A stretch of 33,568 nucleotides of DNA from Candidatus Sericytochromatia bacterium (GCA_035285325.1 JAYKJB010000051.1:1-33568); one strand, 5' to 3'. Shown: positions 17,281 through 25,972, numbered from the stretch's first letter. Numbers and translations: made by a program. Notes: a model not told the origin generated them from the sequence alone.

Positions 17281-19173
17281 ATGACGGGCCCCATCAACAA
17301 GCCAGGCACGGCGCCGCTCAGCCCCCACGTTCGCTTGCCCGACGGCTCCATGGCGGGTGCCGGCACGCCGCCGCCCGGCCGCGAGGAAGCCGGTTCGCGC
17401 GATGCCTCCCAGGCCCGCGCCCGTCCCGGAACGGCGCGCCTCAACCCCGTCAACCTCGAGGCCCTGGCCATTCCGGAAACGCCGGCCCCCGCGCCCGCGG
17501 CATCGGACCGGCTCTCTGCCTGGGCGACGGAAAAGGCGTCCCAGGTTCAGGCCTCCGTCACGGAGCTCGCGACCACGGCGGCTCAGGCCGCCCGCGGCGC
17601 CGGGGAACTGGCCCGCGCCGGGGTTAACGCCGTGGAAGCCGGGATCGAGGAGGTGCGTGCCTCGCGGCGCGCTGGGCAGGACCTGTGGGATTCGGTGCGC
17701 GACGGCGTCGGCGTTGGGGGAACGGTCTTCTACCGACAGGCGATCGATCCGCTGCTGGACCGCAGCGTGCTCGGTGCGGACGACCAGTTTCCAGATGCCG
17801 GCGTGGGGGCGCTGGGGCCCGTCCTGACCCGTCGTCTGGGGATGGGGGAGTCGGTCGACCTGAAGGTCGAGGCCGGGGTCACCCTGCCGACTGAACTGGT
17901 TGGAGCGCCCAACATCAAGCTGGATCGGGGGGGCACCCTCCGCCTCAAGCGGGTTTCGGCGCTCGATGAGAACAACCAACCGGTGCTGGACCCGCGCACC
18001 GGACAGCCGGCGACGCGGCTGGAGGTTTCTCTGATGGCGGACAATCGAACGGCCGCTGCCTATTCTGCCAGTGTCGGTATTTCGCTGGGGGTCAAGCTGG
18101 GCCAGGAGACACTGGGGGTGCATGCGGAGGCGGAAGCCGAGGCGGAGGCGGGCCTCACCGGCCGCGTCGAGATCAAGCTGCAATTCGACCCCGAGCGAGC
18201 CGACCAGATGGTCGGGCTGACCGCCGTGATGAAGCAACTGGCCGGCCGTGCGGCGCTCGCGCAACTGCCAGGCGCCGACGCCCTCACGCAGCAGTTGAGT
18301 CCTGAACAGACCCAACAAGGCCTGCGGCGGGCCGCGGTGCAACTGGAATCGATCTCCGGCTCCGGCGGCCTGTACCTGGCCGCGTCGGCTCGGGCGCGGC
18401 TGGCGATGGGCCTGGACAGCGTGGACAAGTCCAGAAAGACGCCTCCCTCCGCCGCGTCCGAAGCGCCTCCCAGCCCCTCTGACGAACCTGTGGGGGGCGC
18501 GGCGCGGCTCGCGCAGCAGGCGCGCTCGGCGGTGGCGGACCAGGCCGTGGATGCGGCCAAGGAGGTCTTGAACGAGAGCCTCGTCAACCTCGCGGCCGAC
18601 CTGGGAGGGCGCGTGGAACAGGCCGTCGAGCAGAACCTGCGCACGGGCACTCGGACCGTCTCCATTTCGGTTGAGGGGCGCCTCAAGGGCAGCGCCCAAG
18701 TGGCCCCACTGGCCGGTGGTGCCGGGTTTCAGGGCAACCGCTCGCTGGCTTTCGAGTTTAGCCGGTCGGGCGAGCTGTCGGGCGTTCACGTTCGCCAAAC
18801 CGTGACGCGGCAGGAGTTTCTGGCGCTTCGGACAACCCTGGAAGACCTCTACGGTCGTCCCCTGGATGATGGCGCCATTCTCAAGATGGGCACCGCCGAC
18901 ACGGTCGAGATCAACTTTTCTCTCCGTCCGGAGGTGCTCGCCCAGTTCAAGGAGCAACTGACGAGCGGTCGACCGGATGAACTCGCCAGGGCCGCCGGCA
19001 CCATTCTGAAAGCGGGCATTGCCAAGGACCGCTTCCTGCTCCGGCAGGGAGACATCAAGGCGATCCAGCGCGAGGAACTGTCGCTGGGCGCCGCTGGACA
19101 GGTTTCCCTGCTCGGCAAACTTCGCGTGAGTGGGCAGGCCACCCTCGGCCATCAGCAAGAGACAAGGATCTGA
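17281..19173 (+). CDS. Large unrecognised protein with repeated beta-strand/helix units
   Basis: I recognise no family in this 630-residue protein. The first 70 residues are Pro/Ala/Gly-rich and probably disordered. Residues 80-140 are alanine-rich helix, probably coiled coil. The rest alternates amphipathic beta strands with helices. Two similar units are visible: VEIKLQFDPERADQ at about 296 and VEINFSLRPEVLAQ at about 542. A short EAEAEAEAG run (about 283-291) precedes the first, and another disordered Pro/Ser linker lies near 380-405. There is no signal peptide or transmembrane helix. The start is ATG 17281, with GAGG ten bases upstream. Seven bases separate its stop from the next gene, which seems to share the strand-helix unit. 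Function is unknown; a structural or multimer-forming role is only a guess. Confidence 0.8.
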   Translation: MTGPINKPGTAPLSPHVRLPDGSMAGAGTPPPGREEAGSRDASQARARPGTARLNPVNLEALAIPETPAPAPAASDRLSAWATEKASQVQASVTELATTAAQAARGAGELARAGVNAVEAGIEEVRASRRAGQDLWDSVRDGVGVGGTVFYRQAIDPLLDRSVLGADDQFPDAGVGALGPVLTRRLGMGESVDLKVEAGVTLPTELVGAPNIKLDRGGTLRLKRVSALDENNQPVLDPRTGQPATRLEVSLMADNRTAAAYSASVGISLGVKLGQETLGVHAEAEAEAEAGLTGRVEIKLQFDPERADQMVGLTAVMKQLAGRAALAQLPGADALTQQLSPEQTQQGLRRAAVQLESISGSGGLYLAASARARLAMGLDSVDKSRKTPPSAASEAPPSPSDEPVGGAARLAQQARSAVADQAVDAAKEVLNESLVNLAADLGGRVEQAVEQNLRTGTRTVSISVEGRLKGSAQVAPLAGGAGFQGNRSLAFEFSRSGELSGVHVRQTVTRQEFLALRTTLEDLYGRPLDDGAILKMGTADTVEINFSLRPEVLAQFKEQLTSGRPDELARAAGTILKAGIAKDRFLLRQGDIKAIQREELSLGAAGQVSLLGKLRVSGQATLGHQQETRI

Positions 19174-19180
19174 ACCCGCC

Positions 19181-19618
19181 ATGCTGACCAACCACGGGCA
19201 CATCACGGTCCAGACCGAGCGGGACTTGACCAGCGGGGCGACGGCCTATCTCTTGCCGTTCAGCCTCGTGCCGGTCATCACGGCTGCCGGTCCTGCGCCT
19301 GGGCACTTGCGGGTGGCCGTCGGCAAGGAGGGGCGAGTGCGGGAGGTGCAGGCCGCGCTCACCGCTCGGGCGGCTCAGCTGGCTCCGGTGGCCGACGTGC
19401 TCGCGCGCGTGGCCAGCTTCGAACTGGATCCCGGCATCATTGAGAAGCTGCCGGGGGAGACGCCCATGACCCTGACCTTTGAACTCGACCGCGCCGGGTT
19501 GGACACGCTGGCCGGCCTGATCGTCAAGGGGCCGGAGGGTTTGGGTGTATTGCTGGATGCCCCGGTTCTGGGGGATGTGTTGGCGTTCCAGCTGGTCGAT
19601 CTGCGCGTCGGGGGATGA
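19181..19618 (+). CDS. Unrecognised protein, partner of the 17281 gene
   Basis: A 145-residue soluble protein. It opens with strands (MLTNHGHITVQTERDLTSG), has a helical middle (REVQAALTARAAQLAPVADV), and then carries MTLTFELDRAGLDTLAGLI. This last segment has the same shape as the VEINFSLRPEVLAQF unit of the upstream protein: four or five strand residues, an acidic/basic turn, then a helix. It starts at ATG 19181, seven bases after the upstream stop, so the two are almost certainly one operon. I cannot name a function. Confidence 0.75.
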   Translation: MLTNHGHITVQTERDLTSGATAYLLPFSLVPVITAAGPAPGHLRVAVGKEGRVREVQAALTARAAQLAPVADVLARVASFELDPGIIEKLPGETPMTLTFELDRAGLDTLAGLIVKGPEGLGVLLDAPVLGDVLAFQLVDLRVGG

Positions 19619-19630
19619 CCCGGCAGCGGC

Positions 19631-19647
19631 GCCCGAGGCGTTCGGGC
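19631..19647. terminator. Small hairpin between convergent genes
   Basis: GCCCGA (19631-19636) and TCGGGC (19642-19647) form a 6-bp stem with a 5-base loop in the 55-base gap between the convergent 19181 gene and pepF. It could stop transcription from both sides. Confidence 0.4.
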
Positions 19648-19673
19648 CCAGCTGCCTGACTCGGCCGTCGCAA

Positions 19674-21470
19674 TTAGACGCTCCGGGCCGCCTCCTCGTA
19701 TTCTTCGAGCATGCGCGTGACCAGCGCGAAGCCCTTCTCCCAGAACGCTGGGTCGCGGATATCGATGCCAATGCGGTCCAGCAGGACCGTGGCGGGCGCA
19801 GAGCCGCCGGCCGCGAGCAGGGTGTCAAGTTTCGGCACGAAGGCTTCCCCCTGCTCCTGGTACATCTGATACAGCGCATAGACCAGCAGTTGCCCGAAGG
19901 CATACGAGTAACAGTAAAATCGGTACTTAACCAGGTGGGGGATGGTGATCCAGCCCCACTGGTCGTGAGCTTGGGTCTGCACCACGTCGCCGTACAGGGC
20001 CCGGTTCAGTTCTCCCCACAGGGCAGAATACTGCTCGGTCGAGACCACGCCGTCGCGACGCAAGGCGTGGGCGCGCTGCTCCCAGCGCGTGAACATCACC
20101 TGCCGCATGACCGTTGAAATGGCATCCTCGACGCGGGTGGCCAGCAACTGGAGTCGCACGGCCGGATCGCGCGCTTCCTCGAGCAGGCGGTTCAGCGTCA
20201 CGAGTTCCGCAAACGTGGAGGCCGTCTCGGCCAGCGGGGTGATCGGGTAGTAGTTCAGCAAGGTCTGCGCCTGGCCGGCCAGCAGGAAGTGGATGCCGTG
20301 GCCCAGCTCATGCGCCAAGGTCAGGACATCCTGAAGCGTGTGGGTGTAGTTCAGCAGTACATACGGATGAAGTCCCGGTGACATCCCGGAGCAGAAGGCT
20401 CCCCCCTGCTTGCCCGGAGCGGGCGGCACATCGATGTAGCGACCCTCGAAGAAGGCCCTCGCCAGGTTGGCGTGGCGAGGGGAAAAACGTTGCAGGGCGT
20501 CGAGGACGATCGCCTGCCCCTCGGCAAACGGTACGTGTTCCTCCTGGGCGCTGTAGGGCGCGAGGACGTCGTGGGTGGCGAAGTCGGGAATGCCGAGGAC
20601 CTTCGCCTTGGTGCGATAGTAACGCTGAGCCAGTCCGTAGTGGGCCTCCGTGGTCGCCATCAAGGCTTCGACCACCTCGGGCGCCAGGTCTTCTTCCAGC
20701 AAGGTCGGGGCCATCGGGTCCTGGAAGTGCCGCATCGCGATGCTCTGGCGATGGTCCTCGAAGACGGTGTTGAAGATGTAGGTCAGCACGTGGGCCTGAT
20801 CCTGATGCGCCCGGAACAGACCAGCGCTGGCACGCTGCCGCATGTCTCGGTCCGGTCCGCTGCGCAGGGCCCGTGCCTCGGCGATCGTCACCAGGCGACT
20901 GGCTTCCGGGGTGCCCACCTCGACCTTCATGTTGGCCGTGATCTCCACGTAGAGCTGCGTCCAGGCTTGCACCCCGGTGGTGTTCTTGATCGCACAGAGG
21001 CGTTCCTCCGCGTCACTCAAGGTATGAGGGGCGTGGCGTCGGACGCGTTCGAGGTAGTAGTGATAGAGATGGAGGTCACCGGCCCGCAGGTGGGCGGCGA
21101 AATGCGCCTCGGGCGTGGCTTGCAGTTCGATCTCGATGAATTGCAGATCGGCGTGGGCCTCGGTCAATGCCGTGCGCACCTTGGCGTACAAGGCCTTGCC
21201 CGCCTCGTCCTGGGAATTTTCGGAGAACGTCAGCGACGCGAAAGCACCGAGCTGGCTGATTCGGCCGCTCCAGGCTTCATAGCGCTGAAGCAAGCGCAGC
21301 AGCTCGCCGGGAGTCAAAAGCGCGACCCGGCCGAGGTATTCCTGCCGCAGCGCCTCCGCCTCGCGGCGCATCGCGGCCAGATCGGCCTGCAGGGCCGGGT
21401 CATCCTTGCTGGCATACAGATGCCCGAGGTCCCATCTGAGCTGCTCTGGGGGCGACGAAAGGGTGGACAT
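19674..21470 (-). CDS. pepF: Oligoendopeptidase F (M3 metallopeptidase)
   Basis: A cytosolic zinc endopeptidase that cuts peptides of roughly 7-17 residues, 598 residues. The zinc motif is H387-E388-x-x-H391 in LAHELGHGIHF, followed by ITPLAETASTFAE, which provides the third ligand. The N-terminal helical M3 domain begins LRWDLGHLYAS as in PepF proteins. The start is ATG 21470, with GGAGG seven bases upstream; a 36-residue upstream extension is not used. No signal peptide is seen. Together with the POT transporter at 29326 it suggests growth on peptides. Its leader contains a 20-bp tandem duplication (21551-21590). Confidence 0.96.
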   Translation of the reverse strand: MSTLSSPPEQLRWDLGHLYASKDDPALQADLAAMRREAEALRQEYLGRVALLTPGELLRLLQRYEAWSGRISQLGAFASLTFSENSQDEAGKALYAKVRTALTEAHADLQFIEIELQATPEAHFAAHLRAGDLHLYHYYLERVRRHAPHTLSDAEERLCAIKNTTGVQAWTQLYVEITANMKVEVGTPEASRLVTIAEARALRSGPDRDMRQRASAGLFRAHQDQAHVLTYIFNTVFEDHRQSIAMRHFQDPMAPTLLEEDLAPEVVEALMATTEAHYGLAQRYYRTKAKVLGIPDFATHDVLAPYSAQEEHVPFAEGQAIVLDALQRFSPRHANLARAFFEGRYIDVPPAPGKQGGAFCSGMSPGLHPYVLLNYTHTLQDVLTLAHELGHGIHFLLAGQAQTLLNYYPITPLAETASTFAELVTLNRLLEEARDPAVRLQLLATRVEDAISTVMRQVMFTRWEQRAHALRRDGVVSTEQYSALWGELNRALYGDVVQTQAHDQWGWITIPHLVKYRFYCYSYAFGQLLVYALYQMYQEQGEAFVPKLDTLLAAGGSAPATVLLDRIGIDIRDPAFWEKGFALVTRMLEEYEEAARSV

Positions 21471-21550
21471 GGGAGGACCTCCGAACGGCCGGCACGGTGT
21501 CGAGCATACCCTCGTCGGTGCGGCCTGGGCTGTTGGTGTCATCACGCCAC

Positions 21551-21590
21551 GCCTCCAAGCATCCCGCCGCGTCTCCAAGCATCCCGCGCG
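21551..21590. repeat. Two tandem 20-bp units upstream of pepF
   Basis: The 15-base core CTCCAAGCATCCCGC occurs at 21553-21567 and again at 21573-21587, exactly 20 bases apart. It lies in the pepF leader, between pepF and the NUDIX gene. Only two copies are present. Confidence 0.6.
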
Positions 21591-21638
21591 GAGACCTCTC
21601 GCCCCAACAATCGGCCAGGGCCGGGACGCCCGCGCCGA

Positions 21639-22244
21639 TCAGGGGCCGGAAAAAGGCTCACCCAGGCCTGGGAAACTGCGGGTAACCGGGCGCACCGGGC
21701 ATTGGAGGTGACGCCAGGCACGGGCCAGACCGATCACGGCCACGGCGTCGGCAATTTCTCCACGCATGGCCATCTCGTGCGCTTCAGCCAATGGAAGACG
21801 CCGGATCGCAAGGCGTTCTGTGCCTTCCGGGGCGGCTTCCCCTTGCGTCAGTTCCTCGGCCAGGAAGATGCAGCCCAACTCATCGGTGCAGGAATTGGAC
21901 AGGGAAAATTCGCCCAGGTAGGTCCAGCGTTGCGCCGTCAGGCCCGTTTCCTCCCGCAGTTCGCGCTGAGCGGCTGCCAGGGGAGATTCCTGCAAAGGCC
22001 CACCGCCTTCCGGGATCTCCCAGGAGTAGCAACCCAGCGGATAGCGCCACTGGCCCACCAGAAACGTGTCCCCCTCGGTCGTGACGGGAACGACGCCGAT
22101 GGCGCGGTTCTTGAATTCCACCACCCCGTAGGTGCCCGGCTGTCCATCGGGCCGGGTGACCTCGTCCTCCCGGACCCGCAGCCACGGATTCTCGAAGACC
22201 GTCCGTGAGCCGTGCCGCACCCAGGGGTTGTCTTCCGCGAGCAT
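21639..22244 (-). CDS. NUDIX hydrolase, ADP-ribose pyrophosphatase-like
   Basis: A 201-residue hydrolase of nucleoside diphosphates linked to another group. The full Nudix box G-x5-E-x7-RELREETGL is at residues 80-102. The preceding WRYPLGCYSWEIPEG and the N-terminal beta domain (NPWLRVREDEV) match the ADP-sugar pyrophosphatase branch (NudF/YqiK-like) rather than MutT. The start is ATG 22244, with GGAGG (22250-22254) five bases upstream. It is divergent from nagA and upstream of pepF with an 168-base spacer. The exact substrate cannot be told from sequence. Confidence 0.92.
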   Translation of the reverse strand: MLAEDNPWVRHGSRTVFENPWLRVREDEVTRPDGQPGTYGVVEFKNRAIGVVPVTTEGDTFLVGQWRYPLGCYSWEIPEGGGPLQESPLAAAQRELREETGLTAQRWTYLGEFSLSNSCTDELGCIFLAEELTQGEAAPEGTERLAIRRLPLAEAHEMAMRGEIADAVAVIGLARAWRHLQCPVRPVTRSFPGLGEPFSGP

Positions 22245-22349
22245 GGGAGCCTCCGAGCGAGCTTGTCAGCTTCTGAGCGCGACCATCTTAGCACGTCCCA
22301 CGGTTGGCTCCGTGCCGCGCACACAGCGTTTCGCCCGTTCGCCCCGGCG

Positions 22350-22378
22350 TTGACCGGCGGCGCTGGGCTGGTTATCCT
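22350..22378 (+). promoter_or_regulatory. Putative sigma-70-type promoter of nagA
   Basis: TTGACC (22350-22355) and TATCCT (22373-22378) are separated by 17 bases, about 50 bases before the nagA ATG. This is the best-spaced promoter I found in the window. Confidence 0.5.
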
Positions 22379-22429
22379 GCAGAACCCGCCTCGCTGGTGG
22401 ACGTGAGGGGGCTGCTTGAAAGGCGTTGC

Positions 22430-23614
22430 ATGTCCTGTCATCCCTCCGCCCCGGTCTGGTTGGTTGGCGCTCGCTGGCTCGACCCGGCCGGTGCCTGGCG
22501 TCAGGAACCGCTGGCGGTGGCCGCCGGTCGCATCGTGGCCATCGGCGGCGAGCCTCAGGGCCAGGTGCGGGACCTCGCGGGGCACTGGCTGGTGCCTGGC
22601 CTGATCGAGACGCACATTCACGGCATGGGGCATGACGATGTCGCCGATGCGACGATGCCGGCTTTGGCCCGTATGGCCCAGGCGTTGGTGCGCTACGGCG
22701 TGACGTCGTGGCTGCCGACCACGGTGGCCTGCGCCCCCGAGGCGCTGGCGGCCACCTTGCGCACCGTGGCGGAGGCCCAGGCGCTGGCCCGGAACCCGGC
22801 GGCCGACTGGCCTGGCGCGCTGGTGTTGGGCGCTCACCTCGAATCGAATTTTCTGGCGCCGCGTTTCAAGGGCGCGCAACCCGCCGAGTGGTTGCGTCCG
22901 CCCGACGATCCGGGGTTGCGGGCCCTGCTTCGCGAGCATCGCGAGGCGATCGCCCTGGTGACCCTCGCGCCCGAACTGCCGGGAGCCCTGGCGCTGATCG
23001 AGACCCTGGTGGCCGATGGGGTGGTGGTCTCGGTGGGCCACTCGGATGCGACTCATGATCAGGTGCTGGCCGCCGTGGCGGCCGGGGCCAGCCGGGTGAC
23101 CCACCTCTGCAACGCCCAGCGGGGCTTTCATCACCGCGAGCCCGGGGTGCTGGGGGCCGCCCTCGTGTGTGATGACCTCTATGCCGAGGTCATCGCCGAC
23201 CTCCATCACGTCCACCCGGCGGGCCTGGAGATCGCCCGCCGCTGCAAGGGGCCGGGCCGTCTCCTGCTGGTGTCCGATGCGCTCCGTGGCACCGGCCTGC
23301 CGCCGGGTGAGTACGAACTGGGCGGCCAGACGACCCGCCTGGATGGGCAGGTGGCCCGGCTGGCGGACGGGACGATTGCCGGTAGCGTGATCACGCTGGA
23401 CCGGGCGGTGAAGCACGTACACGCCCACACCGGTGCGACCCTGGCAGAGGCGTTTGCCATGGCCTCCGCGGTGCCGGCCGAATCGCTCGGCCTGCCGGAC
23501 CGCGGCCACCTTGCTCCCGACATGCGGGCCGACCTGGCCGTCTTCGACGCCGACCTGCGCTGCTGCCTGACCATGGTCGGTGGTCGGATCGTCTACGAGG
23601 CCGGGCAGGCCTAG
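22430..23614 (+). CDS. nagA: N-acetylglucosamine-6-phosphate deacetylase (atypical)
   Basis: An amidohydrolase-superfamily enzyme that removes acetate from GlcNAc-6-phosphate, 394 residues. PGLIETHIHG places the metal-binding H62-x-H64. E138 lies in GAHLESNF, GHSDATHDQ and THLCNAQRGFHHREPG follow, and VSDALRGTGLPPGEYELGG holds the catalytic aspartate. Several positions differ from common NagA: HLESNF instead of HLEGPF, and IETHIHG instead of the usual aspartate. The fold and order of motifs are nevertheless clear. The start is ATG 22430, with AAAGG six bases upstream. No nagB, nagK or sugar transporter is adjacent, so a role in wall recycling is inferred, and a related N-acetylated sugar phosphate is possible. 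Confidence 0.88.
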   Translation: MSCHPSAPVWLVGARWLDPAGAWRQEPLAVAAGRIVAIGGEPQGQVRDLAGHWLVPGLIETHIHGMGHDDVADATMPALARMAQALVRYGVTSWLPTTVACAPEALAATLRTVAEAQALARNPAADWPGALVLGAHLESNFLAPRFKGAQPAEWLRPPDDPGLRALLREHREAIALVTLAPELPGALALIETLVADGVVVSVGHSDATHDQVLAAVAAGASRVTHLCNAQRGFHHREPGVLGAALVCDDLYAEVIADLHHVHPAGLEIARRCKGPGRLLLVSDALRGTGLPPGEYELGGQTTRLDGQVARLADGTIAGSVITLDRAVKHVHAHTGATLAEAFAMASAVPAESLGLPDRGHLAPDMRADLAVFDADLRCCLTMVGGRIVYEAGQA

Positions 23615-23666
23615 CCTCTGCTCCCCCGAGACAGCACGGCGCCAAATGGAATTGGCCACTTCTGTG

Positions 23667-23695
23667 TTGGGGGCTGCCCTGCTCCTGCCTATACT
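23667..23695 (+). promoter_or_regulatory. Putative promoter of the SLH-porin gene
   Basis: TTGGGG (23667-23672) and TATACT (23690-23695) are spaced by 17 bases, about 110 bases before the ATG. The -10 is good and the -35 is weak. Confidence 0.4.
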
Positions 23696-23805
23696 CGGCC
23701 CCATTCGGCCCCCGGCCGGCCAGCCAGAACCTCCCGCGTTGGGGGTTCGAGACGCTCCTGAGGTCTCCGTCACCGCGGAGTCGGGAGTGAGATGGGGAGG
23801 AAACC

Positions 23806-25191
23806 ATGGCATACCGTCACTTCGCGCTGATCCTGGTCCTGGCCGCGTGCTTCGCGCATCCGGCTCCGGCGTGGGCCCAGGGGCAGGAGCCCTCGGGATC
23901 GGCGTCCCAAAAAGAAACCGGCGAAACGCCACCCAATGCGATCCGGGCTGACCTGATTCGGAGTTTCCCCGACACCATGATCGCGGACCTGCCCAGCGGG
24001 CACTGGGCCACCCACGCCACGCAAGTGGCTGTCGCCAATGGGGTGTTGCCGCTGGAGGAAGGGGAGTTCCGGGGCGATCGCCAGATTGTGTTCGCCGAGT
24101 TGCATCAGGCCCTGGCGGCCCTGGTGGTCACGGCGGAAAACGTCGCCGCCAAGGGCATGATTCCCGAGCTCAGGGCCGCTGTGGAGGCCGTCCCTCAGGT
24201 GGAGCAACCGGTCAACCGGATCCAGGTCGCGGAGGCCACTTCTCGCTTTCTGGACGCGGCCAATCAGCACGGCCTGATCGCCCTGGCGGAGCCCGGCATG
24301 ACCGCTCCCCTGTTCAAGGACCTGGCGCCGAGCGTTCCGCCCTCCGTCACCTCGCTGGTCGACACCTACAAGGTGATGACGGGCTACAAGGACATGACCT
24401 TCCGGCCTCAGGAAATCGTCACGCGCTACCAGCTGGCGGCGATCGCCACCCAGATTCTCGACGACATGCGGCGCGCGCCGCTGGCCCAGCGCCCGATCGA
24501 GGCACCGCCGACCGTGGTGGTGGTGCCGGAACCCGTGGTGCCCGAACCGGTGGAAAAACGCCCCTCATTCCGGGCCAACGCGCCGGTGGCCCTGACCTGG
24601 CAAGCCCTGAACTATGGCAGCGTGCTGAGCACGACGCCCACCCTGTCGGTGATTCCAGTCTCGGGCATGCTGACTGGCTATGCGGGCCCGCTGATGCTCC
24701 AAGGCGTGGGAAACTTTCGCTATGACATCTTTGGCAACAATGGCTTCGATTCGGAGTTGCGGCTCGGTTACGGTGACCTCAAATGGGGCGGGCTGCAACT
24801 GATTCCCTACATCGGGGCCAACCTCGGCCTCGGGGCCAGCCTGCCGGGCCAGAGCCCGCTGGCGACCTACGTGGGCGGCTCTTACGGCGGCATCGTGAGC
24901 GCGCTGCCGATGGACAACGTCGAGATCTGGGGCAACCTGGGCCAGTCGACCCTGCTGGCCGGGGGGCGCTGGGGCCAGAATTTCCAGTCGCTCGGGGCGC
25001 TTTCGACCAGTGGCACCTTGCTGACCAACTACGGGTTCGGGGTCGACTACTACGTGACTCCCAACATGGCCCTGACCTTCGGCATGAACAACTTCCAGTT
25101 GCCGGCTGATCTGCAGGTGGCCCAGACCGGGCTGTCCGGCACCACGCTCGACACCTTGGGCGGGAACGTCGGCCTGGCCTTCGGTTTCTGA
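23806..25191 (+). CDS. SLH-domain outer-membrane beta-barrel protein
   Basis: A 461-residue exported protein. A signal peptide with AWA-Q cleavage is predicted after residue 24; an alternative lipobox LAAC at 12-15 seems less likely for a barrel protein. One SLH domain starts at about residue 54 (FPDTMIADLPSGHWATHATQ) and a second, more diverged copy at about 168-216 (FKDLAPSVPPSVTSLVDTYK). A Pro/Val linker (about 225-250) leads to a C-terminal domain of alternating polar/hydrophobic strands ending in GLAFGF, the terminal-Phe signature of outer-membrane barrels. SLH domains bind wall polymers, so this architecture links outer membrane and wall as in cyanobacteria, Deinococcus and Negativicutes. 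GGAGG lies five bases before the ATG. Confidence 0.88.
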   Translation: MAYRHFALILVLAACFAHPAPAWAQGQEPSGSASQKETGETPPNAIRADLIRSFPDTMIADLPSGHWATHATQVAVANGVLPLEEGEFRGDRQIVFAELHQALAALVVTAENVAAKGMIPELRAAVEAVPQVEQPVNRIQVAEATSRFLDAANQHGLIALAEPGMTAPLFKDLAPSVPPSVTSLVDTYKVMTGYKDMTFRPQEIVTRYQLAAIATQILDDMRRAPLAQRPIEAPPTVVVVPEPVVPEPVEKRPSFRANAPVALTWQALNYGSVLSTTPTLSVIPVSGMLTGYAGPLMLQGVGNFRYDIFGNNGFDSELRLGYGDLKWGGLQLIPYIGANLGLGASLPGQSPLATYVGGSYGGIVSALPMDNVEIWGNLGQSTLLAGGRWGQNFQSLGALSTSGTLLTNYGFGVDYYVTPNMALTFGMNNFQLPADLQVAQTGLSGTTLDTLGGNVGLAFGF

Positions 25192-25237
25192 ATTCGGCCT
25201 CATCGGCCGGGCTCGTCGGACGGGCCCTGCGCCGCGA

Positions 25238-25280
25238 GGGAGCGTCGGCCCGGCCCCTGTGCGCCAGGGCCGACGCTCCC
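25238..25280 (+). terminator. Very stable hairpin after the SLH-porin gene
   Basis: A perfect 14-bp stem, GGGAGCGTCGGCCC (25238-25251) and its complement (25267-25280), has a 15-base loop, 47 bases after the stop and 13 bases before the next start codon. There is no T-tract. Confidence 0.65.
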
Positions 25281-25293
25281 GTACGATGGGGGG

Positions 25294-25905
25294 ATGGAAC
25301 CTGCCGTCCCCCCATCGTCTGGCTGCTCGCCGCGAACGGCCCTGTTCATCGATGCCGCCTATCTCGACAAGCTCTGCACGGGGCCCTGGGCCCACGGCGG
25401 TGCGCCGCTGGCCTTGGATATGCGCCGCTTGCCCGCGCTGCTGAATGACGGCGTGCGGCCCTGGCGGGTGTTCTATTACCACGCCCTTCCTTGGCGTTCC
25501 GACCCCCCGCTGCCGGTCGAGGAGGCTGTGTTCGCGCGGCGGGCGGCGTTCGTCGCGTTTCTGGCACGCGATCCCCGCTGGGTGCTGCGGGAGGGGCGTC
25601 TCGAGCGCCGGGGCGGGCGTCGCCCGGGGGATTGGCTCTACGAGCAGAAGCGGACCGACGTGCAGATCGCGGTGGACCTCGTCCGCCTGGCCTGGCGCGG
25701 AGAGATCCAGCGCGCGGTGCTGCTGACCGGCGACAGTGATCTGCTCCCCGCGGTCGAGGATGCCCGGGCGGCCGGTGTCCACGTCAGTTTGCGCTATGCG
25801 CCGGGCCATGTGCACGCTGATTGGCTCAGCGCCTGTGATGCCGGCGAGCCCCTGCTCGAAACGCAGGTTCGGCAGATTCTCAGGGCACCTCGCTCGCCGG
25901 CCTGA
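25294..25905 (+). CDS. NYN/LabA-type nuclease-domain protein
   Basis: A 203-residue protein of the NYN (PIN-like, DUF88/LabA) fold. The acidic positions are D20 in TALFIDAAYL, D122 and D128 in KRTDVQIAVDLV, and D147/D149 in LLTGDSDLLPAVEDA. This constellation holds one or two metals in PIN-like ribonucleases, so an RNA-processing role is likely but unproven. The only in-frame ATG near the start (25294) follows directly on a G-run (GATGGGGGG) with poor spacing for a ribosome site, and a strong hairpin ends 13 bases upstream; translation may be weak or unusual. It precedes malQ by 67 bases. Confidence 0.88.
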   Translation: MEPAVPPSSGCSPRTALFIDAAYLDKLCTGPWAHGGAPLALDMRRLPALLNDGVRPWRVFYYHALPWRSDPPLPVEEAVFARRAAFVAFLARDPRWVLREGRLERRGGRRPGDWLYEQKRTDVQIAVDLVRLAWRGEIQRAVLLTGDSDLLPAVEDARAAGVHVSLRYAPGHVHADWLSACDAGEPLLETQVRQILRAPRSPA

Positions 25906-25972
25906 CGTGGCGCCCGCGATCGTGGCGGGTTAGAATTTTTCAGCAGATGGTCTGCGACCCGGAGGAAACGAC

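Noticed and set aside
21938-23932. Open frame of 664 codons antisense to nagA and the NUDIX gene
   Set aside because: It crosses several clear genes and promoters and resembles no protein; GC-driven lack of stop codons explains it.
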